In this document: one piece after another, positions 1 through 12,394 of the stretch
Layout: each line of letters starts with the position of its first letter
Position numbering within the stretch: position 1 is the first letter of the stretch
Origin: Onchocerca volvulus
Lineage: Eukaryota; Nematoda; Chromadorea; Rhabditida; Onchocercidae
DNA length: 64,000 bases
Reading direction: 5' to 3'
Assembly (NCBI GenBank): GCA_000499405.2
Contig: HG738137.1
Coordinates: 20,794,603 to 20,858,602, forward strand
Position numbers and translations under genes: made by a program
The notes under the pieces: generated by a model
The model's input: only the letters and a program-made list of their open reading frames with translations
Told to the model about the DNA's origin: nothing
The model's database searches: none

Positions 1-322
1 AGTACGCAAAAATTCATACAAGTCCCAGTCACACTTTTCATAAACAACACTCAAACACATTTCACCCTTATCAATTTGACCATGAAATACATCGTGTAAT
101 CTACAAAAATATGTAAATTTTATTTAAGGACTTTCATATCGATACAACAGCCGATTTTGACATGCAATTTTTTTGGTTCGTATATGAAGTATAAAATCAC
201 AATAAAAATTTGAAATGGAATAAGAGAAATGATAGGAAAGCGATAAAATAAATTTTCAACCATGAAACTGGAGGTAACTATCCATTTTAAAGATAAAAAA
301 AAAGAGTAAGCTGGGAAGAAAC

Positions 323-1008
323 AAACTTCACAATATTTGGATGATCCAAACTATGCAACGCTCGTAATGCCGAGATCTCACGTATAATGCTCTGTGGTAT
401 GCCATCCTCTGTTATACGTACAATCATTTTTTTTAGAGCATACTGCAATGAACTGTGTAAAGAATACATATTCAGGCATTAATGAAAAACTTTGTTCAGA
501 TATATTATAAACAAATAAAATTTGTATATTTTACAAAGTCTGATTGGAGAAATTGGAAAATTTACAAAGTATTGTTGGAGAATGAAAGTGAAAAGAATTA
601 TTGCAATAGCATGACAGAGGATATTTGTGAAATTATGAATTTAATTTGTTGTAGAAAAAATCAAATAAATTGAAGGAAAGTTTCCATTGGATAAGCAATA
701 TAATGGCAAGGTCACCACGATTTTCAAGATAAGGATATACATATGTAGTTGGAATGAAGATAGCTCAGACAATGGATCAGAACAAAGCAATTAACTACAG
801 TAATAACTATTTGACATGATTTACTAAGTAAAATCATTAAAAAATGCTAAGCAAAAGGAATGCTCGCCTGTATGTTACTGGGTATATGAGTAACCAGATA
901 TACAATACCATATGCACCTTTCCCAATAACGCGATGCTCTTCATATTCATGAACATTCTCAGGATTGTCCATATGTCGATCACATCTTGAACAACTTTCC
1001 TCCATCAT
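323..1008 (-). CDS. CDK4/6-like cyclin-dependent kinase, 5' exons only
   Basis: Two exons are visible, 1008-868 (47 codons) and 442 to about 323 (40 codons). The remainder lies beyond the left edge. Exon 1 gives a short N-terminal extension rich in Cys, then the glycine-rich loop GKGAYGIVYL. Exon 2 gives the ALKK lysine strand and the C-helix TEDGIPQSIIREISALRAL followed by HPNIVKF. The C-helix resembles the PSTIRE region of CDKs, and the spacing to HPNIV with a 'LHSLDHPN' insert fits CDK4/6 better than CDK1/2. CDK4/6 with cyclin D drives G1 progression. I chose the ATG pair at 1008-1003 because an acceptor (T-rich, ending ACAG at 1016) lies 7 nt upstream, a typical spliced-leader position. 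The intron 867-443 appears to use a GC donor: both GT choices either remove about ten residues or break the frame. The donor of exon 2 is uncertain. Confidence 0.8.
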
Positions 1009-1734
1009 ATAATACCTGTAAAAAGAAAAACACAACCAAACATGAAATAATGGAAATCAGTGCGAACAAAACGCGCATTGTAATTTTTGAATTTGGTCAT
1101 CAGAAATTTGATTTGAAATACAAACAACAGTCTGTTCAATGACTCATCTCGAAAGAATATCAAAATCAATCGATGCGCTATTCAAAGAACTGATCTGTCA
1201 CGAATCACATTTCTCCTTTCGCTTCGCTTCAATAATTAATTTCTTAATCGTTCACTGCGCACTATTTTGCTAATCTTCCCAGTCCTCGTCCAATTCTTAA
1301 TTATAGCAATGTATTAATTACTAACTACATGCAGCATCCCTCAATCCTTTCAATACTACCATTCCAGGAAATTATCGCTTTCCACTCTACCCGGCAACCA
1401 AAGGAATAATTCTCAACTCCATTCAATTCTCGCAATTTGAAAATTGAATTCGCGAACCAATTTTCACACCGAATAGAACGGTATGAAATCAATCCGTCCG
1501 TCCGACCGTTTTTTCTCTTTTTGTTCAGTAACTGTTGTGCTTCAGCCAGGGGATTAATGTGAGATTTTGTTGAACTGAAAATTTGCTCTTCGAGTATTGA
1601 ATTTCACTTTCATTGAAATGATGGTTTAATTGGCAAAAGATGTATGCTTTTGGAGGTTTGGTCTTCACATATGCAATCGATAAGTGCCGTTGCAATGAAT
1701 GAATATTGCTCAGAATAACTGCTGATAACGACAG
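1009..1734. promoter_or_regulatory. Divergent intergenic region between CDK4/6-like and atg-16
   Basis: About 725 bp separate the two divergent start codons. No further exon fits either gene. Both ends carry possible trans-splice acceptors (ACAG ending at 1016 on the minus strand; GACAG ending at 1734 on the plus strand). The region must hold both promoters, but I recognise no individual site. Confidence 0.4.
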
Positions 1735-4700
1735 ATGGATGAAACGGATAAAGCAGATAACAGTTTCCGTGCAGCAATCATACAACAGCTTGAGCGTCGA
1801 AATGTTGTATGCAGACAATTCGATTCATTGTTCGCTTCTTGTAAGCTTTTCTCCTTCGTCGCTCTTTTTTGTTCTTATTAATTTCTCAGCTGTAGAGATT
1901 ATTTATGATATTTACTCAACTATATTGTGAACATATTAGACTCCTTAAGAGTAATTCGAAACTAACATTGTTATTTTGAAGATAATTATTATCATTACAA
2001 ATCCCTCAAAGGCTTCAATTCTACAATGCTAACGATAGCATCAAATTTTATCTGTTTTTAGATTGTGAACTAACAGAGTATGTGGCGAATATTGTACGTG
2101 CTGGACGTATACGTCCTGGTCCGAGTACTTCGCTGTAAGTTTAATTATTTCTTTGTTATCCTGATATTCCGGTACAAGCCAATAATTCACATCACGTAAA
2201 AACATTGTGTTTGGTAGATAAGATGAATTTATCTGACCAAATAGAATGTTTTTGTTTTTGTTTTTTTTTTTTTTAAATTAATGATATTAATTCAGATGGA
2301 TGGATGATGTTTTATTTGTTTGTGGAATTTTTTGTCAAGCTATTAATCAAAAGAGTAGCATCATTTGTTCTTGTATTGAACTACCAAAAACTGATATATG
2401 TGTACATTAATGGGAAATTCATTCGTATTTTCAATGGCGCTATTTGAGAGCAGGAAGCTCGGATCGTGCGATAGAACTGGAAGCTGAGCTTGCAGATCTT
2501 TACCGTAAAAAGGAGCAAAACGACCAGCAGTTGATTGAAACAAACAATCGTTTGGCTGTTATTATGCGAGAACTAAGCGCAGTTAATATTATGTGAGTTT
2601 TAGTTGATGTTAATGTTTATTATCAAGATTCTGAATGTATCAGATGAATTAATCAAATTAAATTGGGATATTGCTAGAATTTGTTCTTAATAGGGCTAGT
2701 CGTTGTCCCCGCGCTTGTTGTAGTATTCCATAATGCTTCATTGCACCGCGAAATATGAATGACACAAGTAAAGGTTTTACTTTATATTCAGTCTTTATAT
2801 TTATTAGCGTTTTTTCTAGAAATAAATTATAGTAATTCATACAGTGTTAAGTTTATTCTCAAATGAAGAATATTTAGAAAAGAAGAATACCAAAAGGAAA
2901 ATCAAAAGTTGAAGAAAAAATTGAAGGAAAGAGAGGAAGAATTGATTGCACTGGAAGAGGCAAATACTTTATTAAAAGATGAGCATTTTGCTTTGCAGGC
3001 ATGTATTTTAATATTTTTATTGGATGTAAAGATTTAGCTAGATTTCTATGATGTTGAAATTTGCAGCGCTGTAGATTCTTAGTAATTTTAAATTATTTAG
3101 CGATATAATCTCTTGCATGTATACAGATGTATCCTCAGATTTCATTAGATTATGATTGTATAAGACTTTTTAACTTTTCTTTTGATGAATTTTGTAGATA
3201 GAAATGTAATAATTTACGTATCTTACAGGCAAGTTATAACAGCATTGAAAACAAATATCGAGAAGCACTGGAGGAAAGAAATAATTTAGTTGATCGAATT
3301 AAGGATCTTAAAGAGAAAGAAGTACAATGGTTTAATGAACAAAATGAAAGAGAGCAGGAGTAAACACTTTATTCGTTTATTTTTCTCTTATTTTTTCTTT
3401 ATAGTGATTTTTTTTTTGATTTGAAAATAGGAATATTGCTTCATCTTCTTATATTTGTAACGAAGTTAATCCATTGCCATTTTAATGATGAGCAGATTCT
3501 CTCCAAAATAAAATTGTGTTTAGTTAGGAAGGAATTTTGACTCGGGAAGATTAAGAAAGACTAAGAAACTTAATTATTATTATTGGTAGTATGTGATAAG
3601 CTTGAATTAACATGATATTGTTTTGTTTGCTAGATCCAGTTTAGATCCATATCGTGTTAACACTTAGTGCTCTACCTCGTTGTAAGAAAAAATAAGTGCA
3701 CATTAAATAAAGGGTAGACCTATTGAATATCTATATGATTCTTTCGATATATTATCACTGAAACAGTTGGGTTCTATCTGCATAATTCTGTCTGACTAAT
3801 TTTTCCCATCTGACTGATTCGTACGAAGCTTGTGAGACTTATTTCTTCCCTTCTATCTGATTCCCAATTGTTATTACTTTTCTTGATTCGATAGCGAAGT
3901 ATGCTGGTCCTATTTATTGGGAATTGACTTTTAGTGCTAGAACAGAAACTTCAAAATGCACTGTAAAATGTATAAGAACCGTACTTCTAAAAAATGGAAA
4001 GATGTACTTTACCAGGATAAATATGCTGAATAACAAAGCTAACCATTACAAATGAAAAGTGCTTTAGATCCCGTTATTTAGGGAACGTCGTCGTCGTTTA
4101 GCAGCAGATATTGATTCTGCGCTAAATATATCACATAACAACGAGGACAAAACATATGGGTTAGTTAACTAATAAAATATTTTGTATCTCTTACATATTT
4201 CAATGTGCAATTAATGTGCTGCTTCCTCTTCTCACTTATCTTTTGAGCTTGAAATTTGTCGGGACAATAAATTTTTGTAGGAAGAATGAAATATCACTAG
4301 TTTAACAGAAAATAATAAAAATTGAATCTATGTTTTCTCAAATACAAAAACTGACCTGAATACTAAAATTAGACCTTTATTTTTTCAAATATATAGATTG
4401 GTTTGAATACTAAAATTAAATATAGTGTAAATATTTGAATACACTGGAAATCCAAAAAGTATACGAGTACTTTATGATATTTACTTTTCTGAATATCTCT
4501 TACAGTGTAATTCAAATGTTTTCCAGTCGCATTTGCTTCTGAATTTCAGAATCAGTAATAGTTTACAGATTTGAAATTATCAACAGTACAAATCAAGTTG
4601 TTGATTATAGAGGCGACGTTATTCCTAATCAGTGTAAAACAAAATTGGTGAGTTAACTTCTCTATAAATTCATAAATTCTATCTATAAATTCATATTATC

Positions 4701-7612
4701 GTATTATAAGTTTATTTTGTTATAAATTCTACGAATGCTTTTTTCGCTCCATTATTACTTAATTGGATCTGAAAATGTGGTGAATATTCATAATTTTATA
4801 TTATTAAAAAACTAAATTTTTCTGTTGTGTAAATAAATAACTATTAAATTTTTTTTTCAAGGATTATGGAGATGATATTAACGATGTTCTTTGGCATCCA
4901 AATGGTAAAATGTTTGCGGGAGGTGGTGGCGATCACAAACTTCGTTTATACAAATTAGTAGATGACAAATTTGAAAAAATGTAATAAGAAATTAATTATG
5001 CTTTCTACTGAATCGTAATTTTTAGTTGCTTTTCAGCAGCTTTCAGTTAATGGAAGTTTTTAATTCTAATGTTAGTAAATTTCTTCATTTTCATGGTTTA
5101 CGAAAAAAAAAATTTATATAAGTTAATCTCATGTACTGTTTTTAATTCAGTGTTTCTTTGGCTGGTTCGAATGAGTCAATACTACGGATAGACTTCTCAG
5201 CCGAAACCAGTCAAGTTCTTGGAGCTGGCAATGATAATGCTGTTCGCATTTGGGGAACAGATAATCATGTCGTCAAGGTTTGTGATTTTACAACATATTC
5301 TCTGAATAGTTTTTTGTAATGATGTTAGTTTCTGTTTTTTTATCTTCTTATTTTTGTTATTTGTTGAATGGTTTATTTCGAATTTCATTAGTTGAGATTT
5401 TTAGATTACGGACAATCTTTCAGATGCATTTTTATTTTCCTATAACTTTGTATCAATTCTGCAAATTATTTTTTTGTTTTCAGCATTCGTTAACAGGACA
5501 TGGGAATAAAGTGTCATCAGCTAAATTCTTTCGAGATGGTTTGCAAGTTGTATCTGGGTCTTATGATAGAACCTTTAAATTATGGGATTTAAAAACTGCC
5601 AAATGTGCGTTTATATTTTTTTATTAGTTTTATAATTCTGTTTCTATATTTCCATGTTTATTTGTTTAGCATTATTCTAGAGGAAAAAAAACTAAAAAGA
5701 TAGACAAGAGACGAAAAAAAATTAAGATTTATTTCTGCGGAAATTTTGATAAGCAAGTTAGAAAATATGCCTTACAGAGAACTTCCAGTTTCATCAAACA
5801 ATATAGAATTGCGAGGTGTTTATGGATCTTATTTTTCAGGTTTGAGAACATATTTTACTAATTCAGTAGTATATGATATAACTTCGAGTGACAAGAGTGG
5901 GATGGTAGCTAGTGGTCATTACGATCGTAAGGTTCGGTTCTGGGATACAAGAATCAATGAACCGGTTCATGTTGTTGAACTTGCCAATAAAGTCACATCA
6001 TTAGTTCTGTCGCTTGGTAAATTAATATTTCGCGTTGTACTAAGTGCTTCATATTTGTAGGAAAGCGATATTCAAAAAGTTGTTATTATGCTTCACATTT
6101 CAAAGTTCTTCGTTTTATAACTCGCAACTTTGCAACTTTTTTTTCAAGGTTTCAGAAATTGCTGTCTTGCGCTTCTAAGTAGTTCATTGTTTTAAGACAT
6201 AGTCTTTATCGATTTTCATGAGAAGTAGATTACAATAAATTTGTAATATTGAGCTGCAAAGTATTGTGATGCTACCTTTTATGGTTTTTGAAACAGATAA
6301 TAAACAATGTTAAAAATAACATTTAGACTGTAATTTATTTCCATGATAAATCATATTAAGATTCTTCCGTCGTACTTGTATCAGCACGAGATGAAACGAT
6401 GTCATTGATCGATCTACGTTCATATCAAATTGTTCATATATATAGGTATGTCTCGTGAATATTCATTTTATCACCGAGGAACAACTCCAGTTATTTGTAT
6501 AAGTTTATATCAACTTGTTTCATTACCTAATCTAATTCTTTTCTGGAAAATACGTTGGGATGAGAAAGAGAGATAGTTGTATTGATTATAGTATTTATTT
6601 TACTTTCATTTCTTACTTTCAAGATTCCTCTCATTTATTTTTTTTAAAATTTATTTCATCATCTCAGTAATTTTTCTTTTAGATGTATAAACTAAGAGAT
6701 CATAAATATAGAGGATTTTTTTAATCATTCGTTAAATTTTATTATAGTGCTGATCAGTATCGAACAGGAAGTGATCATATTCGTTGTGCAATAAGTCCTG
6801 GAATGGAATACATCGCATCTGGGTCTAGCGATGGAGCCATTTTTATTTGGAATCTGAAAACAACCAAGCTTGAGAAAACCCTTCAAAAGGACGGACATGA
6901 GTAAGTATTTTTCCCCAAAGTTTTCTATGCATAAGAATTGTAATTAATGCAGAAAATACGTGTTTACTTTCTTTTTTTAGAAGTGAAATACTGAGTTTTT
7001 ATTTTTCGCTTTGTTTGATTCAGATTCATTTTATACGACTGCTGTAAGAGAGAAAGAGAAAAGAGGAAAGAATTATTATCTCTCCTTGAAAAAAAACCGT
7101 TGAAAATTTTCAAGTTTCTTTGGTTCTAACCATTGAATTTGAATTTTTTCTTTCATTCTCATATCCATTATATAGCAAAACACATTATTAATTTTACAAT
7201 GAATAGAAATTTTTCTTTTTTTTTTTTTTTTTCTTGAAAAAAGAAGGAGAATCAGCAATCTTCTGTGATACAATTTTTATGTATTTATATTTTGCAGATT
7301 TAAAATAAAAGCTTGCATATTTGTTCCAGTAGAACAATGATTATAAAAAATGCATTTTCACATTAATCCATTAAATATATTGGATAAAATCATTTTTTCA
7401 TTATCGATATTTTTAACACAATGATCCTGATACTTTATTTTGTGACCAAAAAATTTGGTTCATTTTCGATATATGTAAAAGCAATAATTCGATCAAAAAT
7501 CATATACTTTTTATCTTTCAGACGAGGTGTACATTCAGTTTCATGGCATCCCAAAGGAAATATGTTGCTTAGTGCAGGGAAGGAAAAAACTATTTGCTTA
7601 TGGACTGTTTGA
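1735..7612 (+). CDS. atg-16: Autophagy protein ATG16 (coiled coil plus WD40 propeller)
   Basis: Fourteen exons: 1735-1840, 2062-2134, 2449-2592, 2878-2998, 3229-3359, 4082-4159, 4569-4647, 4862-4980, 5151-5277, 5484-5604, 5840-6016, 6361-6445, 6748-6900, 7522-7612. They sum to 1605 nt (534 aa) with consistent phases. The N-terminus holds the ATG5-binding helix (QQLERRNVVCRQFDSLFASY), residues about 60-205 form a coiled coil (LEEANTLLKDEHFALQ matches the ATG16L core), and residues 245-534 form WD40 blades with motifs such as SGSYDRTFKLWDL, SGHYDRKVRFWDT and the final KTICLWTV. ATG16 forms the ATG12-ATG5-ATG16 complex that directs LC3/GABARAP (LGG) lipidation at the phagophore. The ATG at 1735 is directly preceded by an ACAG acceptor, possibly a spliced-leader site. 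The intron 2999-3228 seems to use a GC donor. C. elegans has two atg-16 genes; I cannot say which this matches. Confidence 0.93.
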
Positions 7613-7697
7613 TTTTGAAAATTTATTCTCAGTTTGATTTTTATTTCATGCTTTTCATTTTGTATATATGCTTTTGTTCATTTTGTTTTATGATAAT

Positions 7698-10600
7698 TCA
7701 CTGTATCGGAAAAAAATACTCACCAATTCTTTTTTCTAGAATAACTTGTGCAAAATCTGGCCACACTGTCCCCATTTCTCGAAGACTTATCTGGATCTAA
7801 AATAAAATAGCATTCATCCATTATGATCCGTACAATGATGTCACAATCGTTTTATGAAATATAACAATTTAAACTGTTGAATCTGCTGCTTCATACTTTT
7901 GGTTGCCAATATAGTACTTCCTGTGTAGTAGTATAGTAACTTTCTGTGATTATTCAGAATTTGTAATGATTGATTCATTCTTGTTTTTACTTAAAGAACT
8001 TTCTTGTGTTGTTGCCGCGTTCTTATATTTTGTTTGTCTCTACGGGTCATCTGATCTTACAAAAGTTTCTTCAAAATATTATGTACAGACTTAGAAATGA
8101 AAGATAATGCAGTTTTACCTCGCTTTTGTTTTCACTTTTACGGAAGCGGAATTTTTTCAGCAAACTACACATTATTATTTTGATTTCCAATATCGCAAAG
8201 CGCATCCCAATACATTGGCGTGGCCCAGCACCAAACGGCATCCAGTTTCTTCTCTGAATCGTGGTGCAGTTTAGAAATCTGGAATTTTTTGAGTTTTAAT
8301 TAAGTCTAAATTGCCTTGATTTTTTTTCAAAATTTTCTACTTTCGTCATTCTTTCACATCCTTTTTGTGGAAAATGAAAACACAAGTTTTTCCGGTCACA
8401 TGGGAAAATATGTGAAGATTCAGAGCAAAGTTGAATTGGATATTTTTTCGGCTCCTTTAATTAGCATTGTTCTCTATTTCTGAGTAAAAGTTATAAGTTA
8501 TGGTGCATGGAATAAGGTTGAGACCTGTCAGGTCTGAATTGCTTGACGTCGTTACCCCATATCTCGTGATCGTAATGTAGGCTCCATGTGTCAAAAATGA
8601 CACCAACACCTTTGTTAAACGTATAAGATTCTATTTTACACTGTTGGATACAGGCGCGAGACTGTAACCTGCAAATAAAAACGAGTATTCCTTGCTCATT
8701 ACAAGGTAGAATAAGTGTCTGCACGCATATTTCTTAAACAGATTATAGAATTCAAAATAATCTTTTAACACCTTTTTTTTATTAATATAAAGAATTTGAG
8801 GTTATGTCACGGACTTGCTTTTGAAATGCATTTAACTTTTATTAAACAAGATTTTGAATTTTAGGTGCATTTCAGTGATAAAATTTGAGATTAAGTACTT
8901 ACAAAGAAGCGTGTGGGAAAAGCCGAAGAGTTTCCATAATTGCACAATGAAGATAATTCAAACGTTGCACGTTATCGAATGTAATTTCATCCAACATTGC
9001 GATTTCTTGGCACAATTTTTCCTGTTTTTCATAGTTGCTGGCCAGCAGATATATTAAATAAGCTACGGTGTTAGCCGTTGTGTCGAATCCTGCCAACGTT
9101 AGGAATCGACACTGATTGATAATTTCCTATAAGTTTTATCCGTAGAATCAAAAAATATTTCAAGAATATCACAAAACTTCAATATGAACATAACTCCTTC
9201 ACAATACAAATTTTGGTTCCCAACACTTTCAGTTCTTAAGAATCGAATGATATGACATTCCTCCTTGAATTGCTTAATATTTGGTAAGGGATGCATTCTG
9301 AAAAACAATTCAAGTGTGTCATATCATTCGATTTTTAGGAACTAAAAGTTTGCACTGCTTTCGCAGAGCAATGCAAGCATGCGAAGTACTGACATGGATT
9401 GAGAAAATTGATTACATCGGGTATCTGACAAATTCAGTTCGAAGCAAAATGAACAGTCTTACTCCGCGCGTCAATTTCTGGATGATTTTTATACTCGATA
9501 CGTCACATGGTTTATCGGCATCCATTACCCAATCATTCCATTCATTATCTTCCACACATTTCATAAAGTATAGGAAACTGGAACGACTCTAAACTTAAGA
9601 TCTTATAAAGTTGCATGAATCTATTCAGAATCGAGACATTACTTTGAAATCTAAAATAAAACACGATATTTTTGGAAAAACATGGTAAAGCAAATGAGCG
9701 ATGATACATTTATGATGGGGAAATCCGAAAAATATAATTGGTGTAAAGAAGGAGTGTTAAAGGTTAAAGGGCGTGAAAATAACTTCAAATGACCAACAAG
9801 CCAATAAACATTATTTCCTGCCAAAACGCTTCGATTAATAGATAAACAAAACGAGGTTGACCAATCATGAGGCGAGACATTGGAGATCAGGAAAGAAGGA
9901 GGAGTCTAGAAAGGATTTAAAAAGTTCGGATTTGGAGCAGGATCGGTGTGTTTTTTGACAAGAATTTTTCTACAAACTTTTCTGCAACAATTGAAACAGA
10001 TTTTTTTCAACATAAAATGCTTATATGAATTCTGAAAGTACGTGTTGAACTTATATTATGAAAACAAACAGATATCCTTACTGGATATAAATCTTGCTCT
10101 GACCGTGTATTAGTCCCATTTTTAATACCGCGTGTTAGTCCTTTTTTGCCATTTAACAAAATGAATAAAAAAACAAACCTGATCAACAATATCCATAGAA
10201 ACAACTTTGTGAATATAATTTGTATAGATAACTATTGGATCAATGTCAAGATGAAATGCTGTACGGAAAAGTCGGCACAATTTGGCATACGTCAAGGCTA
10301 TCCATTTCAAGTCTGATATACACCCTTGAAAGGTATTCTTTGTATATATTCACTTACAATAGCAAAGCAATTTTTTTTAGTTTTTGAAATTTTATTAAGT
10401 TGAATCAATTGAAAATTTCTCCTCACATGTAAGTAGAAAAATAGGATGAAAACTTTGCAGTGGGCTGAATTTTTTCAGCAAAAGTTTGAGATTGGCGTCA
10501 GTTTGTTGACAATTATGTGGAAGACCCATGCAACATCGTGAAATAATATCAAATGTAAGTCTTTGGAGACGCCTGAAATCAATCTGTAGAAATAATAACA

Positions 10601-12394
10601 GTTATGTTCAATATCTTTAGACAATTTTAGCAAACAAAATGGTTGAAAAAATACATGGCTCAATATAAAAATGAAAATTGATTTGAATTCCATACAATTC
10701 AATTACTGGAAGGGACAAACGGATGAAAAAGAGAACATACGGATGAAACTCCAGTACTTTGGAATCTGTGATTTCTTTTTCAAGATCCATTATAAAATGA
10801 TTTACGGAATCATGCATGACATGAAAAAGCTGCAAAAAAAGTATGATGTGCAAAAATTTAGAAGCAAAGAGTTAAAATTTCACCACGGCATTCATCGGTT
10901 CAGAAAGTATCTGTTCAGCGCTTATTAAAAATTAATGAGGAATGAGAAACTTTTCGGAGATTCTCGTTTGAAATAGCTTTCGATGTCAAGCTTCGAATTC
11001 GTTTCCACCGTTCACCCCTTGCAGCAAATTCATGGACCTCATAGGCAGTATCTGGGTGAGAACTACTTGGATCCATCTGATATTTGACATAAATTAACAA
11101 GATATTAGTAACTGGATAAATAAAAAACTGCATACTTCAATAAAAACTAGATTTTAAATTTTATTAAATTTTATTTCCACTTGATTTTGAAACAATGCAA
11201 AAATATAATACAAAAAATATAACTTACAATACGTGAATGAAATAGATGGAACTGTTTAAAACAAATTTGTTCGATAATTTTTGGATCCGAAGTAACGATT
11301 GTTGGATGGGAACCTTGCATTAGCCCATAAGTACGGCCATATTTTTTGCTCAATTTCCGAAGTTCCCAATGAGTAGAATATGATTTCATAATATCCAAAT
11401 TTCCAAATAACCAATTCTGACTCGAGACTACTGGAAAACCGCAATTACGAATGACATTCCATGCTTTTCGGTACCTGAAGTGATATTCTGTCTCCTTTTC
11501 AAAACTGTATCCAGCCCATTACATGTAACAGCTGCATTACACTTTTTATTTATTTTATTTGATTCGATCAACACCTTTATTTTCAGTTTCAAGAATGCAT
11601 TGAATTTATTTCCTTTCAATAAATTGCAGAAAATCAATTTTTTAGTTCACGGTTTCTCTTAGCATTTGATGATCAGGTGTTCTATTCTAATCATTACCAT
11701 ATAATGATCGATTGTTGGAAGATCCATATACAACAGATCAATGTATAAAGGTTAAAATCAAAATTAACATCGCCCATACCCATAATGAATCAAAGTTTAT
11801 TTATATGTTTTCTTAAGTGGACATATCGTCTGCGCTGTTTACTGCGCGGAAAAGAGCTTATACCTTGGTCTTAATCTCTTGGTCAATGTCGTTATAAAAA
11901 ACTGTTTCATTAGTTTCATTATTTTTCATCAGTTTACTTTTTTTCATTTGTTGAATGAACAAATAAATAAATAAATAAGCTTATTACATTCCTTGACGAC
12001 TGTTACAATCATCAAAAAAGCTCTGAAATTTTAGCTTCCAAAAAACAGGTTTCAGCCAATCTGATCATTACGCTGAATTTCATTTTCATCAATTCGCAGT
12101 CAATCAATAGTTCAAGGATATAACAAACACTCAGTTGATTCCACGACAAATCATTCTAGCGCAAGTCATGTCAAATCCTAACTCGTTCATTTGTATTTAG
12201 TTTCAGTCATAAGAAACCGAAAATTGATAATAACAATTCCCATATCATAGCGGATAGATACTGCATTTTTGATCGAAACAGACAATTCATTTACTCAAAA
12301 AAATTTGTTTTTTTTCGTAAATTTACCTTTGAGCAACTCTGATAATTAGATAGAAGATAACGAGAAATAATCCAAAAATATAAAATAATTCCAT
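7698..12394 (-). CDS. Cytochrome P450, CYP3-clan/CYP13-like
   Basis: Eleven exons on the minus strand: 12394-12327, 11474-11228, 11076-10951, 10829-10741, 10572-10454, 10312-10179, 9588-9463, 9126-8903, 8668-8525, 8278-8119, 7796-7698; 1536 nt, 511 aa, the usual P450 size. Residues 1-22 are a membrane anchor (MELFYIFGLFLVIFYLIIRV), so the enzyme should sit on the ER membrane. The helix-C motif RGERWKRIR, I-helix AGFDTTA (about 315-321), ExxR as ETLR (368-371), the FRPDR segment and the heme loop FGAGPRQCIG with ligand Cys448 are all intact, so the protein looks functional. P450s oxidise lipophilic compounds using electrons from NADPH-P450 reductase. The overall pattern is closest to nematode CYP13A proteins from family knowledge; the subfamily is inference. 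It converges with atg-16: only 85 bp separate the two stop codons. Confidence 0.93.
9231..9343. repeat. Imperfect inverted repeat in a P450 intron
   Basis: Arm 1 (9231-9272) and arm 2 (9306-9343) are reverse complements over about 38-42 nt with few mismatches. The shared core is ATCGAATGATATGACA. The spacer is about 33 nt. The repeat lies in the intron between the exon ending KLTRG and the I-helix exon. It could be a hairpin-forming MITE end or a small foldback element. Confidence 0.8.
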
